Source: Polyangium sp. 15x6 (GTDB taxonomy: Bacteria > Myxococcota_A > Polyangia > Polyangiales > Polyangiaceae). From it: a stretch of 64,000 nucleotides of DNA. Shown piece by piece: positions 52,762 to 62,900 of this stretch. The DNA lies in NCBI RefSeq assembly GCF_029960785.1, contig NZ_JASBQE010000005.1:124001-188000 (forward strand), given 5' to 3'. The notes under the pieces are model-generated. The model saw only the letters and a program-made list of their open reading frames with translations, had not been told where the DNA came from and did not search any database. Position numbers and translations under genes: made by a program. Each line of letters opens with the position of its first letter. Position 1 is the stretch's first letter.

Positions 52762-53466
52762 ATGCGATTGGCTTTGCATGGATGGTTGGGCGCAGCTTCG
52801 CTTTGTGTTTTGCTGCTCGGCGGCTGCAGCGTGTCGTTCGTCGATTCGAACAATGGCTCGGGGGGCGCGGGCGGTTCGGGCGGTATGGGCGGCGGTCAGG
52901 GCGGCGGTGGCGGTTGCGGCGCTGATTCCTGCGGTCAGGGCGGCGGCGGTGGTTCGTCGTCGTCCTCCGGCGGCGGCGGTATGGGCGGCGGCGGCGGGTC
53001 CAGCGGCGCGGCGTGTGGTGGTTTCGCCGGGCTCGTGTGTGGACCCGACGAGTGGTGCGACTTCCCGAATGATCGGTGCGGCGATACCGACCTCACGGGC
53101 ATTTGCAAACCGCGGCCGTCCGGTTGCCCGGACGCTTATTTTCCGACCTGCGCTTGCGACGGCAAGGTGTATGGCAATCCCTGCGACGCCGCACAGGCGG
53201 GCCACGACGTCTCCGACATCGGCAATTGCGAGCCCCCGGGGGAGGAGCTGTTCTCCTGCGGCCACAACTTCTGCGACAAGGCCACGGAGTATTGCCAGAA
53301 GACCACGTCGGACGTCGGAGGCTACCCCGATTCCTACCAGTGCGCGCCGATCCCCGCCGCGTGCGGCAGCACGCCGAATTGCGCGTGCTTGAACGACCCG
53401 TGCTTTCAGTTCTCCTGCGACAGCCTGTCCGGCGGCGGTATTCTCGTCACCTGCCCCGGAGGCTGA
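52762..53466 (+). CDS. Gly/Ser-rich lipoprotein with a Kazal-like domain
   Basis: The 234-residue precursor has lipobox LGGC at about residue 22. A Gly/Ser linker of about 60 residues (GGxGG repeats, SSSSS) follows, then a Cys-rich region in which 'CACDGKVYGNPCDAAQAG' matches the core of Kazal-type serine-protease inhibitors (C-x-CDG-x-x-Y-x-N-x-C-x-A-x-x-AG). The C terminus has eight more cysteines in an unfamiliar pattern. A surface lipoprotein that may inhibit proteases; only the Kazal-like match supports that role. GTG at 52759 could also start, but ATG at 52762 has TGGAGG at a good distance. Convergent with the J-domain gene. Confidence 0.78.
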   Translation: MRLALHGWLGAASLCVLLLGGCSVSFVDSNNGSGGAGGSGGMGGGQGGGGGCGADSCGQGGGGGSSSSSGGGGMGGGGGSSGAACGGFAGLVCGPDEWCDFPNDRCGDTDLTGICKPRPSGCPDAYFPTCACDGKVYGNPCDAAQAGHDVSDIGNCEPPGEELFSCGHNFCDKATEYCQKTTSDVGGYPDSYQCAPIPAACGSTPNCACLNDPCFQFSCDSLSGGGILVTCPGG

Positions 53467-53493
53467 ACGTCCACGAATCTCGGCGGGGCATGC

Positions 53494-55221
53494 TCAGCGC
53501 TTCTTGTTGAAGAGCTTGCCGAGCAGGCCCCGGCCGGGGTTCGAGCCGGGCCCGTCGTCCTCGGGCGGGTGCCTCATTTCGTAGAGACGCACCTCGCGCG
53601 CCGCCTCGATGTTCTTCGGGCTGATGACCGTGACGCGCTTGAAGTCCCGGTACGCCTGGTGGACACGCCCGGCGAGCTTGAGCAGCCGGCCGCGGTAGAT
53701 CAGCGCCTTCTCGTAATCGGGCTCCGCCTTGAGGACGCCGTCGAGCTGCGTGATGCAGTCGTCGTAGACGTTGTTCGTCTTGCCCTCCTCGGGCACCGGC
53801 GCGAGCGGCCGCCGGCTCGCCACGACCCACGCCAGCAAGGCAATGTACGCGGGCTGCTCGGGATCGGCGGCCACGGCGCGCCGCACGGAGGCCTCGCAGG
53901 CGGCGAGGTCGTTCTTCCGCAGGTAGACCTCGGCCTTCTCGAATTCGAGCGCGGCATTCACCGCGCGTTCGATCTGGGCCTGCTCGTCGAGCACGGCGCC
54001 GCTCAGCGACGCGAGGTACTGTGCGCGCCCCGCGTCGTCTTTCAGCGCCTCGTAGGCCCCGTTGACGGTCGCGAAGAGCCGCGCCACCCGGGGCTTCAAG
54101 TCGTGCAGGTCCTTCGGAAGTTTGTCCGGATGGTACAGCAGCGCCAGCTTGAAGTACGCGTTTCGGACGTCGCTCGACGTCGCGTCGCGCGGGATGCCGA
54201 GCATCTGGAAATGGTCCTCGTTCGGGGCGGAGGCGAGCTTGGCCTCGATCTCGGCGCGGCGCTTCTCGTGGTTCGGGGGCCCGGCCTGCGATGGGACCTG
54301 TGGCATCGGCCCGGTCGGGTCGGCCGCACGTTTGACGGCCTGGAGCGGCCCGGTCCCCTCGCGCTTGACGGCCTGGAGAGGCCCGGTCCCCTCACGCTTG
54401 ACGGCCTGGAGAGGCCCGGTCGGGTCGGCCGCGCGGATCACCTCGTCCCGCGGCCGCGTCCCGGTCTGATCCGCGTACTGCAGGCCCGTCGTGCCCGTCG
54501 TCGGTCGCCACCCGTACGGGTCGGAGGTCATCGCGGTGCGCGCGGCGGCGGCGCGCTCGAGCCCGACGGGCGGGCGCGTGGAGCCGCCGAAGTCCAGGTG
54601 CCGCGTGATCGTCATCCCGTAGACCACGCCACGCACGATGCGCGGGGGCACGCCGCTCGTCTTCACGAGGTCGGCGAGCGTCGTCCGCTGCTTGCGGAGC
54701 CGCTCGACGAGCGCGCGCTCCTCGGGCGTCAACCGGAACCGCTCCGGCGTCGCCCCGTTCGCGATCCCCATCGGGACATCGTCGATCCGGAGCAGCGTCG
54801 CCTCGGCCTGCGGCGCCCCGACGAACGCGCGCGCGCCGGCCATGATCACCGCGAGCGGCTCGACCCGCGGCACCGCCGCGCCCCGCTCCGCGAGCAGGTC
54901 TTGCCCCGCGTAGAACGCGTAACGTGTCTCGGCCTCGACCTCGCAGAGCTTGATCATGGCCCGCTCGAGCGGGGTTCGTTCGGCGTACCGGGTGCCCGCG
55001 AGATCCATCACGCGCGTCGGCGTCCCCTCGTCGAACGACACCGCGGCGCGCGCGCCCGTCTTCGTGGTCAGCACGAGCGTCCCCGTGAGGAGCTTGTCGA
55101 GCAGGTACACGTAGAGGTGCAGGAGCGGCGTCTGCACCAGGTTGGCTTCCGCCGTCGGTGCGAGCCCCGGAGGGACGACGAAGGGCAATCCGGTCGTGGA
55201 GGCAGGGGGCGAAGCAGCCAT
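53494..55221 (-). CDS. DUF4388, 11-residue repeats, J-domain and TPR fusion protein
   Basis: This 575-residue cytoplasmic protein has a DUF4388-like domain (residues 35-115, 'LLTGTLVLTTKTGARAAVSF'), a helical linker, three perfect or near-perfect copies of the 11-residue unit GPLQAVKREGT (residues 269-300), a J-domain (about 337-405) with the Hsp70-contact HPD at 364-366 in LLYHPDKLP, and TPR-like helices to residue 545. DUF4388 occurs in signalling and kinase-associated proteins; J-domains stimulate Hsp70 (DnaK). The fusion suggests a regulated co-chaperone. The start at 55221 precedes the DUF4388 region; an in-frame extension to 55275 is not supported. No DnaK gene is near. Confidence 0.85.
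   Translation of the reverse strand: MAASPPASTTGLPFVVPPGLAPTAEANLVQTPLLHLYVYLLDKLLTGTLVLTTKTGARAAVSFDEGTPTRVMDLAGTRYAERTPLERAMIKLCEVEAETRYAFYAGQDLLAERGAAVPRVEPLAVIMAGARAFVGAPQAEATLLRIDDVPMGIANGATPERFRLTPEERALVERLRKQRTTLADLVKTSGVPPRIVRGVVYGMTITRHLDFGGSTRPPVGLERAAAARTAMTSDPYGWRPTTGTTGLQYADQTGTRPRDEVIRAADPTGPLQAVKREGTGPLQAVKREGTGPLQAVKRAADPTGPMPQVPSQAGPPNHEKRRAEIEAKLASAPNEDHFQMLGIPRDATSSDVRNAYFKLALLYHPDKLPKDLHDLKPRVARLFATVNGAYEALKDDAGRAQYLASLSGAVLDEQAQIERAVNAALEFEKAEVYLRKNDLAACEASVRRAVAADPEQPAYIALLAWVVASRRPLAPVPEEGKTNNVYDDCITQLDGVLKAEPDYEKALIYRGRLLKLAGRVHQAYRDFKRVTVISPKNIEAAREVRLYEMRHPPEDDGPGSNPGRGLLGKLFNKKR
54332..54430 (-). repeat. 33-bp tandem repeat inside the J-domain protein gene
   Basis: Three consecutive 33-bp units (54332-54364, 54365-54397, 54398-54430) differ at very few bases except at the last end. 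They encode three 11-residue repeats with the core GPLQAVKR. Being a multiple of three they preserve the frame and could vary in number between strains. Confidence 0.9.
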
Positions 55222-55338
55222 GCGCGGCGACTCGCCAAAGGGTGCCAGGGTGCGCGCGGGGGCGCAACGGGGCACTCCGATGAACGTGTGGATTTCGCGG
55301 GCGTCTGGAAAACGGTTGGCGCGGCCGCAAGACGCGGA

Positions 55339-56208
55339 TCAGGGCCCGCGGGCGACGAGCGAGCGGCAGCGCGCGTCGTCTGCGTAGACGCGTACGCCGC
55401 GGTTCGAGGGCACGAGCGCGTTCAGGCGGATCGTCGCGGCGGGATCTCCCGTGAAGACGTCGATCTGCCTTCCGACGACCTTCATGCCGCGGTCCTCGGC
55501 GACGAAACAGCCGTCGTGGCGCCCGCCCTCGGGCAAGCTCACGCCCTTGAACTCGGGGATGAAGAGCACGGTCCCGAGCGGGATCACCGAGGAGTCCACG
55601 GCCACCGAGCGCAGCGGCGTGATGGGCTTGCCGAGCGCGCCGCGGCCCGTGGGGAAGCGGGCGGGGTCGAGCCGCTCGAAGCAGATCTTCTGGTTCGTGC
55701 GCGGGCAGACCGCGGCGCAATCGCAGTCGCGCTTGGCGAAGCTCACGGTCTCGCCGGTCGAGAGCCGGCCGCTGCCCTGCACGCAGACGCGATCGTGGAA
55801 GTCCTGCGTGACGAGCGTGATCGGCTTGCAGCTCGCGTCGTAGATCGTCGCGTTCTTCGGGCCCGCGTCTTCCTTCGGGAAGTCGTAGTAGGTGTTGCGG
55901 AAGCGCTCGCCGTTGCGGAACGCCGTCCCGGGCGTCGCGCCCGAGCCTTGCGCCGTGATCGTCACGACCTCCTCCGCGTTCGGCGTGGGAGCGGCCGCGG
56001 GCGTCGTGTCGCGCGGCGTGAACGGCGTTCGTTCGGGCGCGCGCTCGGCTCCGAGAAACCCCGCCCGCGCGCCCCGCGCGTCCGACCAGCCGCGATGCTC
56101 GGCTTCGCGCGCGGGCTCGCCTTCGCCTTGCACCCAGGCTTGCCCGGCTGCGGTCGCGCACGCGGCGCCCGAGAGGCAGGCGACGAGCGCCATGGTCAAA
56201 GGTCGCAT
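55339..56208 (-). CDS. Exported 3D-domain protein
   Basis: The 289-residue precursor has a signal sequence (LTMALVACLSGAACATAAGQA, cleavage near residue 22; a lipobox is imperfect). The mature part has a disordered Ala/Pro/Glu stretch and a C-terminal 3D domain (PF06725-like) with 'IPLGTVLFIPEFKG', 'GCFVAEDRGMKVVGRQIDVF' and the conserved Asp residues that name the family. 3D domains occur in MltA-type lytic transglycosylases and act on peptidoglycan, so this may be a wall-remodelling enzyme lacking the other MltA part. Several cysteines precede the domain. Monocistronic. Confidence 0.8.
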   Translation of the reverse strand: MRPLTMALVACLSGAACATAAGQAWVQGEGEPAREAEHRGWSDARGARAGFLGAERAPERTPFTPRDTTPAAAPTPNAEEVVTITAQGSGATPGTAFRNGERFRNTYYDFPKEDAGPKNATIYDASCKPITLVTQDFHDRVCVQGSGRLSTGETVSFAKRDCDCAAVCPRTNQKICFERLDPARFPTGRGALGKPITPLRSVAVDSSVIPLGTVLFIPEFKGVSLPEGGRHDGCFVAEDRGMKVVGRQIDVFTGDPAATIRLNALVPSNRGVRVYADDARCRSLVARGP

Positions 56209-56260
56209 GCGACGAGGATACCCTCGCTCGCCCGCCGATGGCCAAGAGGACGCCGGGGGG

Positions 56261-56707
56261 TCAGGCGTCTCGGCTTGGCTGCTTCGGGTTCTTCAGCGCG
56301 TAGACGCCGCGGGCCGTGGCGACGAGCTCCGACGCCGCGCTCGGGTGGTAGAGCCGGATGTCGGCCCAGCCGAGCTTGCCGCCGACGCGCACCGTGGTCG
56401 CGTCGCCGACGAGCGTCTCGCGTCGACCGGGCCGGAGGTAATCGACGCGCAGATCCACCGTCGAGACCCGTCCGAGCGCCGGGTTCTCGATCGCGGTCCA
56501 CACGCAGAGCCCGCCTGCCGTGTCGGCGAGCATGCTGATCACGCCGCCGTGGATCGCCTGGCGCACGGGGTCGCCGATGAGCTCGTCGCGCCACGGGATC
56601 GACAGCGTCACGTGGCCCCGCGCGAGGTGATCGACCTTCACGCCGATCCACTTGTTGAAAGGGATGAGCTCCTCGGCGAGCTGCCGAAAGACGTCCAGAT
56701 CCAACAT
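56261..56707 (-). CDS. PaaI-family hotdog-fold thioesterase
   Basis: This 148-residue protein has the hotdog fold of acyl-CoA thioesterases: 'HVTLSIPWRDELIGDPVRQA', then AIHGGVISMLADTAGG with the nucleophile region, and 'STVDLRVDYLRPGRRETLVG'. It hydrolyses acyl- or aryl-CoA esters, as does PaaI in phenylacetate metabolism. Two starts are possible: ATG at 56707 used here, and GTG at 56719 which adds MPKK; neither has a clear ribosome-binding site. It is divergent from typA. No pathway genes are near. Confidence 0.85.
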   Translation of the reverse strand: MLDLDVFRQLAEELIPFNKWIGVKVDHLARGHVTLSIPWRDELIGDPVRQAIHGGVISMLADTAGGLCVWTAIENPALGRVSTVDLRVDYLRPGRRETLVGDATTVRVGGKLGWADIRLYHPSAASELVATARGVYALKNPKQPSRDA

Positions 56708-56824
56708 TTTTTTCGGCACGCACCATGCCGGAAAAGCCCTTGTTCTGGAAGGCCGCCCTGCGCGCGCGGTCCGCCGGGCTCGCTCGCCTCGTCACGAAGC
56801 GCGTGCTAGGAGCGGCGCCTCAAA

Positions 56825-58663
56825 ATGGCCCGCAAGGATCTCCGCAACATCGCCATCGTGGCCCACGTCGACCACGGTAAGACCACGCTCGTCGATCACA
56901 TGCTCCGCCAGGCGGGCGCTTTCCGCGACAACGAGGTGGTTGCCGAGCGCGTGATGGACTCGAACGACCTCGAGCGCGAGCGAGGAATCACCATCCTTGC
57001 GAAGAACACGAGCGTCCGCTGGAAGGGCGTCAAGATCAACATCGTCGACACCCCGGGACACTCCGACTTCGGCGGCGAGGTCGAGCGCACCCTCATGATG
57101 GCCGACGGCGCGCTCCTGCTCGTCGACGCGGCCGAGGGGCCCCTGCCGCAGACGCGCTTCGTGCTCTCGAAGTGCCTCGAGCGCGGCTTCCCGCTCATCG
57201 TCGTCATCAACAAGATCGACCGCCAGGACGCCCGTCCGCACGAGGTCCTCTCCGAGGTCTTCGACCTCTTCTGCGATCTCGGCGCGAGCGACGCGCAGAC
57301 CGACTTCCCCACGGTCTACGCGATCGGCAAGCTCGGCCAGTGCAAGCGCGAGCTCGAGCACGAGCTCACGAACCTCGTGCCGCTCTTCGAGACCGTCCTC
57401 GCGCGGGTCCCCGAGCCCAAGGGTGACCCCGAGGAGCCGCTGCAGATCATCGTCTGCAACACGACGCACGACGACTACGTCGGCAGGCTCGCGGTCGGGC
57501 GCATCGCGCGCGGCAGCATCCGGCAGGCCGGCGAGGTCGTGGTCCTCGGCGAGAACGGCAAGGTCACGAAGGGCGCGGTGAAGGCGCTCTTCACCTTCGA
57601 GGGCCTCAAGCGCGTCAACGCGGAGAGCGCGCAGGCCGGCGAGGTCGTGGCCATCGCGGGGCTCGAGGTGAACATCGGCGACACGATCGCCGACCCGCAG
57701 CGCCCCGAGGCCCTCGAGCGGATCGTCGTCGAGGAGCCGACGATCAAGATGAAGATCGGCGTCAACACCTCGCCGTTCGCGGGCAAGAGCAAGCAGTCGA
57801 AGTTCTTGACGAGCCGCCAGCTCAAGGATCGGCTGGAGCGCGAGGCCCGGAAGAACCTGGCGATCCGCGTCGAGCCCACGGACTCGCCCGACACGTTCCT
57901 CGTGCTCGGCCGCGGCGAGCTCCAGCTCGCGATCCTCGTCGAGACGATGCGGCGCGAGGGCTACGAGATGCAGCTCTCGAACCCCGAGGTCGTCACGCGC
58001 GAGATCGATGGGCAGGCCATGGAGCCCGTCGAGCTCGTGGTGATCGACGTGCCGGAGACGTACGTCGGCATCGTGACCGAGCGGCTCTCGTCGCGGCGCG
58101 GGCGCATGGTGAAGATGACGAACCCCGGGTTTGGCCGGGCGCGCCTGGAGTTCCAGGTCCCGTCGCGCGGGCTCATCGGCTTCCGCGGCGAGTTCCTCAC
58201 GTCGACGCGCGGCACGGGCCTGCTCAACACCATGTTCGACGGCTGGACGCCGTGGGGCGGGCCCATGATGCGCAGGCCCACGGGCGCCATCGTCGCCGAT
58301 CGCGCGGGCGTCTCGACGCCCTACGCGCTCCACCACCTGCAGCCGCGCGGCACGTTCTTCATCGTGCCGGGCGTCGAGGTGTACGAGGGCATGATCTGCG
58401 GCGAGCACAACCGCCCGAACGACACGGACTGCAACGTCATCAAGGAGAAGAAGCTCTCCAACATCCGCAACCACGGCAAGGACGAGAACGTCCTGCTCGC
58501 GAGCCCGAGGCTTCTCACCATCGAGACCGCGATGGAGTGGATCGACGCCGACGAACTCGTCGAGGTCACGCCGGAGTTCGTGCGGGTGCGCAAGAAGGTG
58601 CTCGCGGTGAACCTGCGCGATCGGCGTGAAGACGCGATCGAACAGGCACAGGCCGTCGAGTAA
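56825..58663 (+). CDS. typA: Ribosome-associated GTPase TypA/BipA
   Basis: This 612-residue translational GTPase shows G1 AHVDHGKTT (residues 13-21), G3 [14 protein letters not shown] and G4 NKIDR, followed by EF-G-like domains III and V and the TypA-specific C-terminal domain ('[17 protein letters not shown]', '[13 protein letters not shown]'). TypA binds the 70S ribosome and is needed for growth under cold or other stress and for large-subunit assembly. Length is typical. It precedes the SbcD-like gene by 46 bases in the same direction and may be read with it. ATG at 56825. Confidence 0.96.
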   Translation: MARKDLRNIAIVAHVDHGKTTLVDHMLRQAGAFRDNEVVAERVMDSNDLERERGITILAKNTSVRWKGVKINIVDTPGHSDFGGEVERTLMMADGALLLVDAAEGPLPQTRFVLSKCLERGFPLIVVINKIDRQDARPHEVLSEVFDLFCDLGASDAQTDFPTVYAIGKLGQCKRELEHELTNLVPLFETVLARVPEPKGDPEEPLQIIVCNTTHDDYVGRLAVGRIARGSIRQAGEVVVLGENGKVTKGAVKALFTFEGLKRVNAESAQAGEVVAIAGLEVNIGDTIADPQRPEALERIVVEEPTIKMKIGVNTSPFAGKSKQSKFLTSRQLKDRLEREARKNLAIRVEPTDSPDTFLVLGRGELQLAILVETMRREGYEMQLSNPEVVTREIDGQAMEPVELVVIDVPETYVGIVTERLSSRRGRMVKMTNPGFGRARLEFQVPSRGLIGFRGEFLTSTRGTGLLNTMFDGWTPWGGPMMRRPTGAIVADRAGVSTPYALHHLQPRGTFFIVPGVEVYEGMICGEHNRPNDTDCNVIKEKKLSNIRNHGKDENVLLASPRLLTIETAMEWIDADELVEVTPEFVRVRKKVLAVNLRDRREDAIEQAQAVE

Positions 58664-58709
58664 ATCGATCGACCGTGCGGGGCGCCGCGGCTAGTATCCG
58701 CGGCCCCCG

Positions 58710-59957
58710 ATGAAGTTCTTTCACGCGGCGGACATCCACCTCGACAGTCCTCTGCGCGGGCTGGATCGATACGAAGGGGCGCCCGCGGACAAACTCCGCG
58801 GCGCGACGCGGCGGGCCCTCGAAGCGCTCGTCGAGGCGTGTATCGCCGAGGCCGTCGATTTCCTCCTCATCGCCGGCGACCTCTACGACGGCGACTGGAC
58901 CGACTACAACACGGGCCTCTTCTTCGTCCGGCAGATGGCGCGCCTGCGAGACGCCGGCATCCGTGTCTTCATCGTCCGCGGCAACCACGACGCGAAGAGC
59001 AAGATCCTCCGTTTGCCCGAGGGCGTGCGTGAGCTCTCGACCGCGCGCGCGGAGACCGTCCTTCTCGACGACGTCGGCGTCGCCGTGCACGGCCGCGGCT
59101 ACGCCCGCGCCGAGACGACCGAGGACCTCGCCCAGACCTACCCCGGGCCGCGGGCGGGCTACTTCAACATCGGCCTGCTCCACACCGCCGCCGAGGGCCG
59201 CGACGGGCACGCGCCGTACGCGCCTTGCCGCGTCGAGTCGCTCGTCCAGAAGGGCTACGACTACTGGGCCCTCGGGCACGTGCACGCGCGCGAGGTCCTC
59301 CACGAAAAACCCTGGATCGTTTTTCCCGGCAATCTGCAAGGCCGCCACGCCCGCGAGACCGGGCCCAAGGGCGCGAGCCTCGTCACGGTCGAGGACGGGC
59401 GCGTGAAATCGGTCGAGCATCGCGTCCTCGACGTCGCGCGCTGGGCCGCCTGCCAGGTCGACGCCTCGCCCGCGCGTTCGCCCGACGACGTCCTCGAGCT
59501 CTGCCGCGCTGCGCTCTCGCGCGAGGTCGACGCGGCGATGGGCCGTGGCCTCTGCGCGCGTGTCGCCGTCACCGGTCCGAGCCGCGCGCACGCCGCGCTC
59601 TCGCGCGACCCCGACAAGTTCCGCACCGAGCTCTGCACGCTCGCGAACGACCTCGGCGAGGTCTGGGTCGAGAAGGTCCAGGTCCGCACGCGCACCCTCG
59701 CCGATCTCGACGCGCTCGCCGAGCGCGACGATCCCGTGGGCGCGCTCCTCGGCAAGCTCCGATGGATCACCGAGGACGACGTCGAGCTCGGAAAGCTCGG
59801 GCGGGAGCTCGACGACATCGCGGCGAAGCTTCCGCCCGAGTATTTCCAGGCCGAGGTGGGCCCCCGGATCAAGGAGATCGACGTCGTCCGGCGCCTCGTC
59901 TCGGACCTACCGGATTACCTCCTGCCCGAGCTGTTCCCGGAGGGGGAGGCGCCTTGA
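58710..59957 (+). CDS. SbcD/YhaO-like DNA-repair metallophosphoesterase
   Basis: This 415-residue member of the Mre11/SbcD nuclease family has the metal motifs 'FFHAADIHLDSP' at the start, IAGDLYDGDW, VRGNHDAKS and WALGHVHARE in the usual order, then a capping domain and a helical C terminus that would bind the ATPase partner. It should be an Mn2+-dependent DNA exo/endonuclease acting with the downstream ATPase on DNA ends. The N-terminal 'HAADIHLDSPLRG' resembles Bacillus YhaO more than E. coli SbcD. Its stop overlaps the TTG start of the ATPase gene (TTGA), so they are translationally coupled. Confidence 0.9.
   Translation: MKFFHAADIHLDSPLRGLDRYEGAPADKLRGATRRALEALVEACIAEAVDFLLIAGDLYDGDWTDYNTGLFFVRQMARLRDAGIRVFIVRGNHDAKSKILRLPEGVRELSTARAETVLLDDVGVAVHGRGYARAETTEDLAQTYPGPRAGYFNIGLLHTAAEGRDGHAPYAPCRVESLVQKGYDYWALGHVHAREVLHEKPWIVFPGNLQGRHARETGPKGASLVTVEDGRVKSVEHRVLDVARWAACQVDASPARSPDDVLELCRAALSREVDAAMGRGLCARVAVTGPSRAHAALSRDPDKFRTELCTLANDLGEVWVEKVQVRTRTLADLDALAERDDPVGALLGKLRWITEDDVELGKLGRELDDIAAKLPPEYFQAEVGPRIKEIDVVRRLVSDLPDYLLPELFPEGEAP
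59939..59949 (+). promoter_or_regulatory. Ribosome-binding site for the TTG start
   Basis: GGAGGGGGAGG, complementary to the 16S rRNA end over two overlapping cores, lies four bases before the TTG at 59954. It decides the start of the YhaN-like gene, since no ATG or GTG is available before 'ILALELLRWGPFSD', and it lies within the end of the SbcD-like coding sequence. Confidence 0.8.
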
Positions 59958-62900
59958 AGATCCTCGCGCTCGAGCTCCTCCGCTGGGGACCATTTTCCGA
60001 CCTGCAGCTCGACTTCTCCTCGCCCGCGCGTGCGCTGCACGTCGTCGTGGGTTCGAACGAGGCTGGCAAGAGCACCACACTGCGCGCCGTCACGGGCCTC
60101 TTCTTCGGCATCCCCGAGCGCACTGCGGACGATCATCGTCACAAGAAGCCCGACCTCCGCATCGGCGGACGCATCGGCGGCGAGGACGACGAGGAGCTCG
60201 CGATCGTCCGCACGAAGGGCCGCAAGAACACCTTACGAGATCGTACGGACGCGCCGATCGAGGAAGAGCACCTCCGGCGCCTGCTCGGCAACCTCGAGCA
60301 GGGGCAGTTCGAGACCATGTTCGGCCTCTCGCACGATCGCCTCGTCGAGGGCGGACGCGCGCTCGTCGAGGGGCGCGGCGATCTCGGCGAGAGCCTCTTC
60401 GGCGCGGGCCTCGGGCAAACCGGGCTCTCTTCGCTCCTGCGCAAGCTCGAGCAACGCGCCGAGGAGATCTTCGTCCCGCGCGGCCGCACGAAGAAGCTCA
60501 ACCACGTCATCGAGAAGTTCAAGAAGGCGAAGGACGATCAGAAGACGTTCTCGCAGCCCGTGCGCGCTTGGGAGGAGCACAAGAAGGAGCTCGACGTGTT
60601 GCGCGAGCGCGCCGCCGCGGCCCAGGCCGAGCGGGAGAGCTTGCTGCGCGAGCACCGGCGCCTCTCGCGGATCAAGCGCGCGCTCAGGCCCATCGCCGAG
60701 CGCACCGAGATCCTCCTCTCGCTCGAAGCGCGCCGCGACGTCGTCCTCTTGCCCGAGACCGCGGCCGAGGATCGGCGGCGCGCGCAGGCCGTGATCGCCG
60801 ACGCGGGTCCGTGGGAAGATCGGCTCCGCGCCGAGATCGCCGAGCTCGAAGGAAAGCTCGCATCGCTCGACGTCCCCGCGCAGCTCCTCGACAAGGCGCA
60901 AGCGGTCCGGAAGATCCAGGAGGACCTCGGCAGCCATCGGAAGGCCAGCGGCGACGGGGCGCGGCTTCGCGGCGAGCTCCGGCAAATCGAGGACGAGGTG
61001 CGCGCGATCTGCGCGCGGCTCGGTCGCTCGATGACGGCGGAGCAAGCCGAGGCGTGGCGTTTGCCCGCGGCGCTGGAGCTGCGCGTCCGCGGGCTCGTCA
61101 AGCAGCACGTGGCGCTCGACGCCCAGGTCCGCGCCGCGGAGAGCGCGCTCGCGACCGTCGAGGCGAGGCTCGCCGAGGAGCGACAGCGCGGCGCGGGCTT
61201 GCCTCCGCTCGCCGACGTCGCGGATCTCGGGCGCGCGGTCGAGCGCGCGCAGCGGGAGGGCGATCTCGACAAACTCATCCGGGAGCGCGAGCGCGTCGCC
61301 GAGGACCTCGGGGCGCGCGTGCGCAGGGAGCACGCGGCGCTCGCGCTCTTCGAGTTGCCGTTCGACCGCATCGGCGCCTTGCCCTTGCCGTCGCGCGAGA
61401 CCATCGAGCGCTTCGAGCGGGCCTTCGCCGACGACGAGGCGAAGGCCCGCGGGCTCTCGCAGACGCTCGTGGATCGCCGCAAAAAGCTCGCGGACGTGGA
61501 TCGGGAGCTCGAGCGCACGCGGCGCGGCGGGGCCGTGCCGACGGAGGACGAGGTCGCGGCGGCGCGTGAGCATCGAGATGCGCTCTGGGTCGCGATGCGT
61601 CGCTCGATCCTCGCGGATCCGGCGAGCGAGCAAGGAGACGTCGCGATGTTCCGCGCCGCCCCCGCGCGCGTCGGCGTCGAGACGGTGCTCGACTACGAGG
61701 CGCGCGTGCGGCACGCCGACGATCTCGCGAAACGCCTGTTCCACGAGGCGGATCGCGTCGCGAAGGTCTCGACGTTGTCCTTCGAGCGCGCGAACCTCCT
61801 CCAGGAGATCGACGATCTCTCGGCTTCGCTCTCGGCGCTCGCGAGCGCGCGCGAGGCGGAGAGCGCGAAGTGGCAGCAGGAGTGGTCGCGCTCCGGCATC
61901 GCGCCGCTCTCGCCTGCGGAGATGAAGGGGTTTCTCGTGCATTACGAGAAGCTCGCCGAGGACCGCGCGCGCTGGATGGCCGCCGAGGCCGAGCTCGCGT
62001 CGATGCGCACGCTCCGCGCGGATCACGAGGAGGCGCTCACGCGGCTCCTCGGGTCTCCCCTGCCGGGAGAAGCCTCTCTCTCGGCGCTGATGGAGCGCGC
62101 GCGTTCGGTCTGCGAGCGTGCCGCGCGAGCGCGTACGGAGCGCGAGTCCCATGACAAGGAGCTTGCGCGACGCTCGGCCGAGTCCGCGCAGCTCGAGGCG
62201 GATCTCACGAAGAAGCAGGCCGAGCTCGACGCGTGGTCGTCCTCGTGGGCCGAAGCGATGCAGAGCATGGATCTCGCCCGGGCCACGCGCCCGGATGAGG
62301 CCGAAGAGGTCCTGCGGCTCTGGGCCGAGCTCACGAAGCGATGCGAAAAAGCAGGCGCGATCCGGCATCGCATCGCGGGCATCGAGCAGGACTCCAAGCG
62401 GTTTTCCGCGAACGTGCTCGACGTGGTGCGCGTCGCCGCGCCCGACCTCGCCGGCGAGCCCACGGAGCAAGCGGCAGACATGCTCGTCGAACGCTTCTCC
62501 CTCGCCGAGAAGGACGACATCAAGAAGCGCGAGGTCACGGACAAGCTCGACGAGAAGCGACGCGAGCTCGAGGACGTGACGCACAAGCGCAAGGCCGCCG
62601 AACGCAAGCTCGCCCAGCTCTTCGACGAGGCTCGCGCGACGAGCGTCTCCGAGCTCGTCGTCGCCGAGGAGCGCTCGAAGGAGGTGCGTGATCTCCGGGC
62701 GCGGCTCGACCCGCTCGAACGACAGCTCCTCGATTTCGGCGAGGGGCTCGGCCTCGACGCGCTCGTCGCCGAGTGCCAGGGGCTCACGGGCGACGACATC
62801 GCCACCGCCCTCCGCGCGGTCGAGGAGAAGATCACGGCGGCGAGCGAGGCGCGCGCCAACATCGACAAGGAGATCGGCAAGCTCGAAGAGCGGCTCGCCC

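Noticed and set aside
59225-59953. In-frame upstream extension of the YhaN-like gene
   Set aside because: Lies inside the SbcD-like gene in another frame; the TTG with a strong ribosome-binding site fits the domain start.
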